Below are positions 46,739-55,075 of a DNA stretch of 64,000 nucleotides, piece after piece. Numbering within the stretch: position 1 is the first letter of the stretch; every line of letters begins with the position of its first letter. Under the pieces are notes generated by a model that was given only the letters and a program-made list of their open reading frames with translations, ran no database searches and was not told where the DNA came from. Source of the stretch: Devosia soli (GTDB taxonomy: Bacteria > Pseudomonadota > Alphaproteobacteria > Rhizobiales > Devosiaceae); NCBI RefSeq assembly GCF_000970455.1, contig NZ_LAJG01000025.1:55958-119957 (forward strand), given 5' to 3'. The position numbers and the translations under genes are program-made.

Positions 46739-46769
46739 TAGGTAGTCCTTCCAACAATGGGAAGGTCAA
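46739..46769 (-). promoter_or_regulatory. CueR operator/promoter of copA
   Basis: On the minus strand -35 TTGACC (46769-46764) and -10 TACCTA (46744-46739) have exactly 19 bp between them. The dyad ccttcc-aacaatg-ggaagg (46747-46765) matches CueR sites. A gene for a CueR-like protein ends this operon. Confidence 0.85.
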
Positions 46770-46773
46770 GGGG

Positions 46774-47280
46774 CTAATGTCGTACCATCGCAGATTTCAG
46801 CGCGCCCTTGGTTTTTCGCCAACCGTAGGGCGTGAGGCCCTTCGGCTTGAAGATCGAGAGCACGAGGCAAAGAGCGAGCGGCACCAGTCCTGTCCCGGCA
46901 TGAAGAACAAGGGACAAGCGTTGAGACGCATTCTGCGGCAGGGCGATCTCCGACACCGTCATACTTCCCAGCGCGGTTATTCCGGGCAGTTGGAGAACGA
47001 GGACGGCAAGGACGAATGCAGTGGCGACGAGTTTGACGATCACCCAGTAGTGCTGAACGAGGCCCCAGGGACTGACAAGCGACTGCACTATGCCGATGGC
47101 CAAGGCGGCAGAAGCAAGGGGCAGGACGATCAACCTGGCGATGAGGTCGGCGGCCGCATAGAGGTTGGTGCCGCCGGTGAGCCCTGCCACGGCGAGGACA
47201 AGGAAGCAGAGGACGCCGCCGATCAGCCCCGCGGATGTCGCGACATGGAGAATCATGATGATCTTGCGAAGCGACGGCAT
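46774..47280 (-). CDS. Four-helix membrane protein
   Basis: This 168-residue protein has four to five hydrophobic helices (IIMILHVATSAGLIGGVLCF at the start) with a His in the first helix. It resembles small uncharacterised inner-membrane proteins (DUF2269-like). It follows a 49-residue membrane peptide by 6 bp on the same strand, forming a two-gene unit upstream of the copA promoter. No function can be given. Confidence 0.7.
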   Translation of the reverse strand: MPSLRKIIMILHVATSAGLIGGVLCFLVLAVAGLTGGTNLYAAADLIARLIVLPLASAALAIGIVQSLVSPWGLVQHYWVIVKLVATAFVLAVLVLQLPGITALGSMTVSEIALPQNASQRLSLVLHAGTGLVPLALCLVLSIFKPKGLTPYGWRKTKGALKSAMVRH

Positions 47281-47286
47281 GGGGCG

Positions 47287-47436
47287 TCAGTTCTGGTCGG
47301 TCGAGAAATGTCGCCATGGACCATGGTCGCCGCCACCGACGAGCGCCAGCAGCGCGGCTGCCAGGATTACGGCAAGGAATATTGCGCCCAGCCATTTGAC
47401 CCAACCCGGCATTGGCGGCGGATGACTTTCGCTCAT
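47287..47436 (-). CDS. 49-residue membrane peptide
   Basis: Minus-strand ATG 47436 opens a frame (MSESHPPPMPGWVKWLGAIF, then hydrophobic residues, GGGDHGPWRHF) ending at 47287. One clear membrane helix (about residues 14-34) and His/Trp residues at both ends are visible. It precedes the four-helix membrane protein with a 6-bp gap, and the two are probably translated together. Confidence 0.6.
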   Translation of the reverse strand: MSESHPPPMPGWVKWLGAIFLAVILAAALLALVGGGDHGPWRHFSTDQN

Positions 47437-47636
47437 GTTGTCTGCATCAGCTCCTCGGAAACATCCCGATCGACCTTACGCCTCTGGGCTTGCCGCGTCG
47501 ACAATGTGCAGAAACTGACAAGCTGAGGAAGTCTCGTGTCGGAAGGAAAGTCAACAGGCCGATTTCTGCGAAAACGAAAACCCTGTGACAATTGCGCACT
47601 GGCGAATCCGTTCGGCTTCGGTATTTATTCCGCTTC

Positions 47637-48035
47637 ATGCTCTCGTTCGTCCGCTCCATCGTAGCTGTCGTCGCTCTTGTCGCGTTCCTCGTGACGAACG
47701 CGGGCATTGCCATGGCAAGCGTAGCGCCGGTTGCCGCCGCCGATCCCGTGGCGTGCGCAGCTCCCATGGTACTACATGGTGATCATTCTCGGGCCCTCGA
47801 TCTTCATGACGACGGCTGCGCAGCCTCGACGGAAAAGAGCCCGTTCGATCACCACAATGCCGGCGCCGGCTCACCTTGCTGTGCGCTGAATTGCCATGCG
47901 GCGATTTCCGTCGCTTGCCCTGACACTCTGGTCACGCTCGCCATTGGCAAGGCCATATTTCCCGGACTCCACCCGCAACCGCTTGGTTCGGTCGCCAGGG
48001 GTCTGGAACGCCCTCCCCGCACCATCCTCGGCTGA
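47637..48035 (+). CDS. Small secreted Cys/His-rich protein, CopL-like (copy 4)
   Basis: This protein of about 132 residues has a signal segment (FVRSIVAVVALVAFLVTNAG), His-rich parts (MVLHGDHSRALDLHDDGC, DHHNAGAGSPCCALNCH) and a C-terminal tail ERPPRTILG. It leads the operon that follows (lipoprotein, TolC-like, multicopper oxidase, cupredoxin, CusF-like). Confidence 0.6.
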   Translation: MLSFVRSIVAVVALVAFLVTNAGIAMASVAPVAAADPVACAAPMVLHGDHSRALDLHDDGCAASTEKSPFDHHNAGAGSPCCALNCHAAISVACPDTLVTLAIGKAIFPGLHPQPLGSVARGLERPPRTILG

Positions 48036-48197
48036 TCGAAGCGCTTCCCGGCGACAGGTTTAGCGACGCGTTTCGGCGCGCCCTCGAACCTGCCACCCAG
48101 ACGCCTCGGTCGCTTCGGCACTCTTGTCCCGCCGAAGCTTGTCACTCTTCGTCCTTTCACGAGGGACGATCGACTTGCCTTGATCCCGAGGATCACA

Positions 48198-48416
48198 ATG
48201 AAAATCTTTGCTCTGGTGGCTGTCGCCGCCAGCCTGTCCGCGTGCTCGGCCATGCCCGTGCAGCGAACCGGTTTCAATCCTGCCGATCCGAACACGCCCG
48301 TTCCCCAATTGCGCTATGTCCCGGTGACCGCCGGCACACGGCACTTCGTTCCGGTCGAACCCAAGCCATGGCTCGAAAGCAATCAAGCGGTTGGCCCGCA
48401 GGCGGGTAGCCAATGA
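48198..48416 (+). CDS. Small lipoprotein
   Basis: This 72-residue protein has a lipobox (LSACSAMP) and then a short Pro-rich domain (VPQLRYVPVTAGTRHFVPVE). The start at 48198 is preferred over upstream in-frame codons. Its stop overlaps the TolC-like start by 4 bp, so it belongs to the copper efflux operon; it may be an outer-membrane accessory lipoprotein. Confidence 0.65.
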   Translation: MKIFALVAVAASLSACSAMPVQRTGFNPADPNTPVPQLRYVPVTAGTRHFVPVEPKPWLESNQAVGPQAGSQ

Positions 48417-49852
48417 TCGGCCCGGTTACGCTTTTCGGGCTAACGCAGCCCTTGATCCGCCATGTCGGCCGCTTCGCCGTTCTCGGTGTCTCCGCCTTCA
48501 GTCTTGCGGCGTGCGCAAGCTTCTCGCCCAATGGCGGGATGACGCCGGTGGCGTCTCGCGTTGGCCAAGAACTCGGCCAGACGGCCGCCAAGATCGTCAC
48601 CGCCGCCGATGAAGTGTCAGCCATGGCGAAGGTCGAGGCACTGCTCGCCAAGCCCTTGACCGCCGACAGCGCCGTGCAGATCGCGCTCCTCAAGAACCGC
48701 GGCCTTCAGGCCGAATACAATGCTCTTGGGATTTCTGAAGCCGATTATGTCGAGGCCAGTCTGCCGATGAGCCCGGCGTTCTCCATCGGCAAGCTTATCG
48801 GCGGGGGAGAGCTGGAGATCGAGCGCCGCCTCGTAGGCAGCATCCTTTCGCTCTTTACGCTGCCTGCACGCCGTGCCGTTGCGGAAGCCGAATTCAAGGC
48901 GGCAAGCTTCCGGGCGGTCGATGCCACGTTCCGCCTCGCGGCCGAGACACGGCGCGCCTACTACAATGCCGTCGCTTCCAGGCAACTCGTCGCTCTTCTC
49001 GAGAAAGGCCAGAATTCGGCAGAGGCAGCAGCGGACTTAACGGTGAAGCTCGGCGAAACCGGGGCCGCAACGAAGCTGGAACAAGCCCGCGCCAGTGCAT
49101 TCTACGCCGAGGTATCCGCCGAGCTTGCCGAAGCCAAAATGCGCGCAGGCGTCGACCGGGAGACCTTGACCCGACTTATGGGCCTGTGGGGCATGGAGCT
49201 GAACTTCAAACTTCCCGGGCAGCTTCCACCCTTGCCGGACCGGGTGCCCAGTTCGGAGCGTCTTGAGGCGGATGCCGTCACTCGTCGGGTCGACCTCATG
49301 GTTGCCCGTCTCGAGCTTGAAGCGATGGAAAAGTCGCTGGGATTGACCAAAGCCAGCCGCTACGTCACGGCACTCGACCTCGCCGGCATGGCGAACACGA
49401 CCATCGAAACCGGCGAAGACGGCACGTCGACGGCCGACGCATATGGTTTCGAGATCGAACTCGAAATCCCGATCTTCGACCTGGGGGAGACCGGGGTGCG
49501 GCGGTCGACGGAAACCTATATGCAGGCCGTCAACCTCCTGGCCGAAAGGGCGATCAATATCCGATCCGAGGTTCGGTCGGCTTACATCGCCTACCGGGCG
49601 ACCTATGACATCTCCTGGCAGTATCGCAACCGCATCCTGCCGTTGCGCGAGACCATCGATGAACAGGCTCTGCTCGAATACAGCGGCATGATCACCGACG
49701 TCTTCGACCTGCTCACGACGGCGAGCGAAAGCATCGACAGCAATGTCGCTGCCATCGAGGCCAAACGCGACTTCTTCCTTGCTGCCGTGGATTTCCAGGC
49801 TGCCCTTATCGGCGGCTCCGGAGAGGCTGCAGCAGGCGAAGCCGAAGAATAG
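48413..49852 (+). CDS. TolC-family outer-membrane lipoprotein
   Basis: This 479-residue outer-membrane efflux protein has a lipobox-like LAACASF near residue 33 and long coiled-coil helical repeats (AEAEFKAASFRAVDATFRLA, ARASAFYAEVSAELAEAKMR), the TolC hallmark. No CusB or CusA-type pump partner is encoded alongside; the neighbours are a multicopper oxidase and a cupredoxin. It may work with a chromosomal pump. Confidence 0.85.
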   Translation: MIGPVTLFGLTQPLIRHVGRFAVLGVSAFSLAACASFSPNGGMTPVASRVGQELGQTAAKIVTAADEVSAMAKVEALLAKPLTADSAVQIALLKNRGLQAEYNALGISEADYVEASLPMSPAFSIGKLIGGGELEIERRLVGSILSLFTLPARRAVAEAEFKAASFRAVDATFRLAAETRRAYYNAVASRQLVALLEKGQNSAEAAADLTVKLGETGAATKLEQARASAFYAEVSAELAEAKMRAGVDRETLTRLMGLWGMELNFKLPGQLPPLPDRVPSSERLEADAVTRRVDLMVARLELEAMEKSLGLTKASRYVTALDLAGMANTTIETGEDGTSTADAYGFEIELEIPIFDLGETGVRRSTETYMQAVNLLAERAINIRSEVRSAYIAYRATYDISWQYRNRILPLRETIDEQALLEYSGMITDVFDLLTTASESIDSNVAAIEAKRDFFLAAVDFQAALIGGSGEAAAGEAEE

Positions 49853-49873
49853 TCATCAGGAAAGTCTGCAATC

Positions 49874-51262
49874 ATGACCTTCTCGCGTCGCTCGTTCCTG
49901 AGCGCATCCGGGGCCGCATTGCTGGGAGCCGGTTTCGTGTCGGGCCGCGTGCAAGCCGCCTCCATCCCCGAGGCCGCAACCATGACGGAAGCCGTCATGC
50001 AGCCGCCCCTCATCCCGACTAGCGGGCCTGACTACAATCCTGTCGTAACCCTCAACGGTTGGACCCTTCCGCCCCGCATCAAGGGCAACTGGAAGGAATA
50101 TCATCTCGTGGCCGAACCCGTGATCCGTGAGATCGCGCCCGGCATGGTGGCTCACCTCTGGGGCTACAACGGTCAATCCCCCGGCCCGACCATCGAGGCG
50201 GTCGAAGGCGACTTCGTCCGCATCTTCGTCACCAACAAGCTGCCCGAGCATACGACCATTCATTGGCATGGTCAGCTGTTGCCGAGCGGCATGGACGGGG
50301 TTGGGGGCCTGACCCAACCCCACATCCCGCCGGGCAAAACCTTCGTCTACGAGTTCCAGCTGAGGAAGAGCGGTACCTTCATGTACCACCCCCATGCCGA
50401 TGAAATGGTCCAAATGGCTATGGGCATGATGGGGTTCTTCGTCGTCCATCCGCGGGACCCCGACTTCCGCAGGGTCGACCGCGATTTCGTCTTTCTTCTC
50501 AATGCTTATGACATCGAGCCAGGCGCATACGTGCCTAAGGTGATGACCATGACCGACTTCAATCTCTGGACATGGAACAGCCGGGCTTTTCCAGGCATCG
50601 ATCCGCTCGTCGTCAACAAAGGCGACAAGGTCCGCGTCCGGTTCGGCAACCTGACGATGACCAACCACCCGATCCACATGCATGGGTACGACTTCAAGGT
50701 CTCGTGCACGGACGGGGGATGGGTGCCGGAAGAGGCGGCATGGCCCGAGGTCACCATCGACTGCGCCGTCGGACAGATGCGCGCGTTCGATTTTGTTGCC
50801 GACGAACCTGGCGACTGGGCGATCCACTGCCACAAGTCCCACCACACCATGAACGCCATGGGGCACGACGTTGCTACTTGGATCGGCGTGGATCGCAACG
50901 CGGTCACCGAGAAGATCCAGGCGCTCGTGCCCGACTACATGTCGATGGGCGCCTCCGGCATGGCCGAGATGGGCGAGATGGAAATGATGATCCCCGACAA
51001 CACGCTGCCGATGATGACGGGCTGGGCCCAGTTCGGCGCCGTGGAAATGGGCGGGATGTTCTCCGTCGTGAAGGTGCGCGAGGGCATCGCCACCCACGAC
51101 TACTCCGATCCGGGTTGGTTCGAACACCCGGCCGGGACCGTCTCCTACGAATGGACGGGCGAGTCCCAGGCGATCGAACGAGCGGCCTCACCGCAGTTTG
51201 ATGCTTCGACAACGACAGAAGTCCAGGTGGTCAAGCCTGGCACCGACCACACCAACCATTAG
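49874..51262 (+). CDS. Multicopper oxidase, copper-resistance type
   Basis: This 462-residue Tat-exported oxidase (RRSFLSASGAALLGAG signal) has all four copper motifs: TTIHWHGQ near residue 128, MYHPHADEM near 170, NHPIHMHGY near 262 and HCHKSHHTM near 317. It oxidises Cu(I) to less toxic Cu(II) in the periplasm. After these motifs there is a Met-rich stretch (MSMGASGMAEMGEMEMMI). It is followed by a cupredoxin and a CusF-like protein. Confidence 0.93.
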   Translation: MTFSRRSFLSASGAALLGAGFVSGRVQAASIPEAATMTEAVMQPPLIPTSGPDYNPVVTLNGWTLPPRIKGNWKEYHLVAEPVIREIAPGMVAHLWGYNGQSPGPTIEAVEGDFVRIFVTNKLPEHTTIHWHGQLLPSGMDGVGGLTQPHIPPGKTFVYEFQLRKSGTFMYHPHADEMVQMAMGMMGFFVVHPRDPDFRRVDRDFVFLLNAYDIEPGAYVPKVMTMTDFNLWTWNSRAFPGIDPLVVNKGDKVRVRFGNLTMTNHPIHMHGYDFKVSCTDGGWVPEEAAWPEVTIDCAVGQMRAFDFVADEPGDWAIHCHKSHHTMNAMGHDVATWIGVDRNAVTEKIQALVPDYMSMGASGMAEMGEMEMMIPDNTLPMMTGWAQFGAVEMGGMFSVVKVREGIATHDYSDPGWFEHPAGTVSYEWTGESQAIERAASPQFDASTTTEVQVVKPGTDHTNH

Positions 51263-51276
51263 TCATGGAAGTGCAC

Positions 51277-51747
51277 ATGAAGAAATACCTCACGCTCGCC
51301 ATCATGGCGTTCCTCGCCGCCGCCAACCCGGTCCTTGCCGACTCCGGCCACGATCACGACGAGGCCCTCGTCTACGGCGAACCCGGGGATCCGTCCAAGC
51401 CCGCCAGGATGATCCTGATCGCCATGCGCGAAACGGACGACGGCATGGCTTTCGTTCCTAACCAGATCAAAATCAAGGCCGGCGAACAAGTCAAGTTCGT
51501 GATCCGCAACAATGGCGAATTCGACCATGAGCTCGTCTTTGCCGATCTCGAATCCAACCTCAAGCACGCCGTCGAAATGGCGAAAAACCCGGACATGGAA
51601 CACGACGACCCGAACGCGGCTCGCGTGGCGCCCAAGAAGGTCGGCGAGCTCGTCTGGAAGTTCACCAATGCCGGCGAGTTCGACTTCTCCTGCCTCATCC
51701 CGGGGCATCGAGATGCCGGCATGTTCGGCACCATCATCGTCCAATAA
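51277..51747 (+). CDS. Cupredoxin-domain copper protein
   Basis: This 156-residue secreted protein has a signal peptide ending at LAD and an N-terminal His patch (SGHDHDEALVYGE). The cupredoxin copper ligands are visible as H in EFDHELVF and C/H/M in FSCLIPGHRDAGMFG. It could store copper or pass electrons to or from the oxidase. ATG 51277 was chosen over one 12 bp upstream because of the clean signal peptide. Confidence 0.9.
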   Translation: MKKYLTLAIMAFLAAANPVLADSGHDHDEALVYGEPGDPSKPARMILIAMRETDDGMAFVPNQIKIKAGEQVKFVIRNNGEFDHELVFADLESNLKHAVEMAKNPDMEHDDPNAARVAPKKVGELVWKFTNAGEFDFSCLIPGHRDAGMFGTIIVQ

Positions 51748-51769
51748 TCAGCCCAAAGGAAACAAACAG

Positions 51770-52054
51770 ATGCGCAAATTCCTCACCGCCGCCGCCTTCG
51801 CTATTCTACCCACCTTCGCAATGGCTGCCACTGTGCCGGTCCAGGGCGAGATCAAGAAGATCAATGAAGCTCAGGGCAAGATCACCCTCAAGCACGGCCC
51901 GATCACAAATCTCGACATGGACGGGATGACCATGGTCTTCACGATGGCAGATCCCAGCCTCCTCAAATCCCTTGCCGTGGGCGACCAGGTGGTTTTCGAG
52001 GCCGATCGTGTCAACGGTAAGATCACCGTGGTCAAGATCGAGGCTGCGAACTGA
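51770..52054 (+). CDS. CusF-like periplasmic copper-binding protein
   Basis: This 94-residue protein has a signal peptide and the CusF fold: GEIKKINEAQGKITLKHGPI and MDGMTMVFTMADPSLL, with the Met and Trp-equivalent region of CusF. It binds Cu(I)/Ag(I) and may deliver it to an efflux pump. It lies 22 bp after the cupredoxin gene. Confidence 0.9.
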   Translation: MRKFLTAAAFAILPTFAMAATVPVQGEIKKINEAQGKITLKHGPITNLDMDGMTMVFTMADPSLLKSLAVGDQVVFEADRVNGKITVVKIEAAN

Positions 52055-52123
52055 ACGAATGAGGAGGTCGGACTTCCGGCCTCCTTCTCTCCATGTCGGA
52101 ACGAAACCCGCACGCGGGGACTT

Positions 52124-52140
52124 ATACCCCCACGGGGTAT
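52124..52140. promoter_or_regulatory. CsoR-type operator
   Basis: ATACCCC-CAC-GGGGTAT is a perfect 17-bp palindrome of the CsoR/RcnR class, 12 bp before the preferred start of the repressor gene. An upstream start at 52093 would put it inside coding sequence, which argues against that start. Confidence 0.75.
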
Positions 52141-52152
52141 TTCGGAGCGGCC

Positions 52153-52428
52153 ATGTGCAACGAACATTCGATCGCGATCCGGAACAGGTTGAACCGGATC
52201 GCAGGACAGGTCGGGGGCGTCTCGCGAATGGTGGAAGAGGGTTCCTATTGCATCGACATCCTCACCCAGCTGCAGGCGATCAAGTCCGCACTCGGCAAGG
52301 CCGAGGACGAGATTCTCAAGCAGCACGCGGATTCCTGCGTCGCCGAGGCAATCGCATCGGGCGATCCAGAAGCCCAGCGGCGCAAATTTCAGGAGCTGGT
52401 CGACCTGATCGGAAGATCGAAGCGATGA
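52153..52428 (+). CDS. CsoR/RcnR-family metal-sensing repressor
   Basis: This protein of about 91 residues is an all-helical repressor of the CsoR/RcnR/FrmR family. The Cu(I) ligand pattern is visible: Cys in GSYCIDIL and H-x3-C in KQHADSC. ATG 52153 is preferred because a perfect operator palindrome ends just before it. It follows the CusF-like gene and may autoregulate and control the operon or the DUF305 gene downstream. Confidence 0.88.
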   Translation: MCNEHSIAIRNRLNRIAGQVGGVSRMVEEGSYCIDILTQLQAIKSALGKAEDEILKQHADSCVAEAIASGDPEAQRRKFQELVDLIGRSKR

Positions 52429-52590
52429 TGAGAGCTTAAGGCTTTTTGCTAAGCGCGGCCTCAAGCGGGCCAGCGTAGAGGGCGAGGCAGATGTCCCGCT
52501 TGGCCTCGTTCCTCCAGACCTGATGATGGCCGCTGTGGCGATCTGGATGGCTCTCAAACCCGTGGGCTTGAACCACCAAGGAGAAAGACT

Positions 52591-53106
52591 ATGACGGATC
52601 ATTCTCATCACGGCGCAACCGCCGGCCGACATGACGAAGTCGGGCACGCCGACCACAAAGATCACAGACGGCCATATGTGCTTTTCTGGGTCAACATGAT
52701 CCTCGGCCTCATTGTCATGTACGTTGTCATGTTCTCGATGATCGATGGCTGGATCGACTTCAGAAACAATCTCAACATGTTCTATATGGCCGTCACGATG
52801 TGGGCGCCGATGGGCATCTTCATGTTGGCGACCATGCCCGGGATGTTCCCAGACAAACGCATGAACGTCGTCCTTTACGTCGCCTTCGCGCTCCTGACCG
52901 TGGGTTCATTCTGGGCTACGCGTTCGCAAGCCATGATCGACGATTCCCAGTTCATCAGTTCGATGATTCCACATCATTCCGGGGCGATCCTGATGTGCCG
53001 GGAAGCGGATCTGGAGGATGCCGAGCTGATCGCGCTCTGCGGAGAGATTATCGAGGCGCAACGCCAAGAAATCGACCAGATGAAGGTCATCGGCGATCGG
53101 CTTTAA
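52591..53106 (+). CDS. DUF305-family membrane protein with His-rich N-terminus
   Basis: This 171-residue protein starts with a His-rich region (DHSHHGATAGRHDEVGHADH), then about three membrane helices, then the DUF305 core at the C-terminus (FISSMIPHHSGAILMCREA). It is likely a membrane copper-binding protein. An aaggagaaag ribosome-binding site precedes it. It differs from the soluble DUF305 protein at 41229 by its membrane part. Confidence 0.88.
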   Translation: MTDHSHHGATAGRHDEVGHADHKDHRRPYVLFWVNMILGLIVMYVVMFSMIDGWIDFRNNLNMFYMAVTMWAPMGIFMLATMPGMFPDKRMNVVLYVAFALLTVGSFWATRSQAMIDDSQFISSMIPHHSGAILMCREADLEDAELIALCGEIIEAQRQEIDQMKVIGDRL

Positions 53107-53229
53107 GACGTCTCATTTGAGCAACAGGTGATCGGATTGTGCGGCCTTTTCGGTCGCATTTCCAATTGTCGCCCGAATTGTTCATAAAATAGAATTCTCG
53201 CGAGCCACGATCTCGCTGCCCGGAAACCA

Positions 53230-53556
53230 ATGTCGATCGTCCGCTCAATCCGAGGGCTACTGCCCATCCTGTTTGCTACGGTGATGCTGGCGCTTTCGAC
53301 GCCTCAGGCAGCTATTGCCGAGGTCGGTTCGGTCGCACCCAACTGGACCGAGCAGGCGCACGACCATCATGGAGATTGCAGCAAGGAGCCCATGCACGCC
53401 ATCGGCTGCTGTGCCCTTGCCTTGGTTCTTCCTGCTGCGGCTCCGGCGCATCCGAAAATCGACGGTTTGGGCAGTTCGCACGGACTCGCTAAGGGAATAG
53501 ACGGTCCGGCTACGCTTTTTTACAACGATCTCTTCCGTCCGCCGCGCCTCGCATAG
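53230..53556 (+). CDS. Small secreted Cys/His-rich protein, CopL-like (copy 5)
   Basis: This 108-residue protein has a signal peptide (LLPILFATVMLALSTPQAA), a His patch (EQAHDHHGDCSKEPMHAIGC, then C) and the tail FRPPRLA, nearly identical to that of the protein at 24725. Like that one, it directly precedes an L,D-transpeptidase gene, so the pair is duplicated within the island. Confidence 0.6.
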   Translation: MSIVRSIRGLLPILFATVMLALSTPQAAIAEVGSVAPNWTEQAHDHHGDCSKEPMHAIGCCALALVLPAAAPAHPKIDGLGSSHGLAKGIDGPATLFYNDLFRPPRLA

Positions 53557-53644
53557 TTCGATGGCCGAGTGAACCAGCCGGGCAATGCCCGCTGCCGACC
53601 GCTCGTCGACTACGAATTCGAGACAAGAGCTACGGACGATAATC

Positions 53645-54892
53645 ATGAAAAGAAGAGACTTTCTCAGGCTGCTGCCGATGGGCGCGGCCGTAACCTTGCC
53701 ATTTATTCAAGGCGCTCAAGCCCAGTCCCTGTGGGACATGATGAATAAGAGTCGCACCCTGAGCGATGCCGAGCGTGAAGCCAACAGCGCCGCCGCCATT
53801 CAGGCGATCGACACCAACGAGCCGATCCTTTCTTACGACACGGCGAACAATCTACAGCTCGCCATTGCCCAGTACGAGCCTTTCGTCCTAGCGGGCGGCT
53901 GGGAGCCGGTGCCGCAGGAGACCTACGGCGTGCGGATGGGTGTCAACCGCGCCGGTGTGGTGGAGCTTAAGCGTCGGCTGTTGTCGTCGGCCGACATGCC
54001 GATGGTCGAACGCGTCGACGAAACCTTCGACGCGCCGACCGACGCTGCCCTCCGCCGCTTCCAGGCCCGCCATGGCCTTCAGGTCAGCGGCGAGGTCGAC
54101 GAAGCCACCTGGTACGCTCTCAATGTGCCGGCGGAGACCCGCCTCCACCAGCTTCGTCTTAATCTCCTCCGCGTCCAGGCCATGGCGCCGGCTCTCGCGG
54201 AACGGTACGTGGTGGTCAATATCCCGGCTGCCTTCATCGAGACGGTGGAAGGCGGCATGGTGCAGCGTCGGCACACCGCCGTCGTCGGTCGCATCGATCG
54301 ACAAACGCCGATCCTGAAGAGCCGCATTCATCAGATCAACTTCAATCCGTTCTGGAACGTGCCGGTCTCGATCATTCGTCGGGACCTCATCAAGTACATG
54401 AACGAGAACCCGAACTATCTAACCGAACAGAAGATCCGCATCTACGACGGCAGCGGCAAGGAGCTGCAGCCCACCGATATCAACTGGCAGACCGAGGAGG
54501 CGGTGAACTACAACTTCCGCCAGGACCCGGGGCCGCAAAATTCCATGGGGAACGTGAAGATCAACTTCCACAATCCTCACGCGGTTTATCTGCACGACAC
54601 GCCGACCAAAGGGCTCTTCGGCGAGAACGCCCGCTTCTATTCCTCGGGATGCGTCCGCGTGGATCAGGTGCAGGACTTCGTCGGCTGGGTGCTTCGCGAT
54701 AATGGCGACTGGGGGCCAGCCGAGGTCGGCAATGTCTTTGCAACCGGCGAACGCAAGGACGTCGACGTCCGCAATCCGGTCGAACTGCACACCACCTACA
54801 TATCGGCATGGGCCAATCGGCAGGGCGTCGTCAGCTTCCGTGACGATGTTTACGAGTTCGACATGGCCGGAAAGGTCAATTTCGAAGCCTGA
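53645..54892 (+). CDS. L,D-transpeptidase with peptidoglycan-binding domain (copy 2)
   Basis: This 415-residue enzyme has the same design as the protein at 25103: signal (KRRDFLRLLPMGA), peptidoglycan-binding repeat (ALRRFQARHGLQVSGE), YkuD domain with HDTPTKGLF and catalytic YSSGCVRV. The two are colinear and very similar at the protein level but clearly diverged in DNA, so the duplication is not recent. It is followed by a strong hairpin and no HMA gene. Confidence 0.88.
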   Translation: MKRRDFLRLLPMGAAVTLPFIQGAQAQSLWDMMNKSRTLSDAEREANSAAAIQAIDTNEPILSYDTANNLQLAIAQYEPFVLAGGWEPVPQETYGVRMGVNRAGVVELKRRLLSSADMPMVERVDETFDAPTDAALRRFQARHGLQVSGEVDEATWYALNVPAETRLHQLRLNLLRVQAMAPALAERYVVVNIPAAFIETVEGGMVQRRHTAVVGRIDRQTPILKSRIHQINFNPFWNVPVSIIRRDLIKYMNENPNYLTEQKIRIYDGSGKELQPTDINWQTEEAVNYNFRQDPGPQNSMGNVKINFHNPHAVYLHDTPTKGLFGENARFYSSGCVRVDQVQDFVGWVLRDNGDWGPAEVGNVFATGERKDVDVRNPVELHTTYISAWANRQGVVSFRDDVYEFDMAGKVNFEA

Positions 54893-54908
54893 CCGAATGA
54901 CCCTGTCA

Positions 54909-54945
54909 CGGGTGCCGGCCTATTCGTCCGTCAGGCCGGCACCCG
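54909..54945. terminator. Hairpin after the second L,D-transpeptidase
   Basis: cgggtgccggcct and aggccggcacccg form a perfect 13-bp stem with an 11-nt loop, 17 bp after the stop codon. It has no T run, but it is the strongest stem in the region. Confidence 0.6.
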
Positions 54946-55075
54946 CGAGCCGTTCCTCAAAGTCCTGCGGCATTCGAACCATGATCCGTCGAAATGCATG
55001 GATTGCCTTAGCCAGGGTTCAACCCGGGTAGGGCATTGTGGGGCCATCTCGGACACGGAGCTTGAGATGGTTGGG

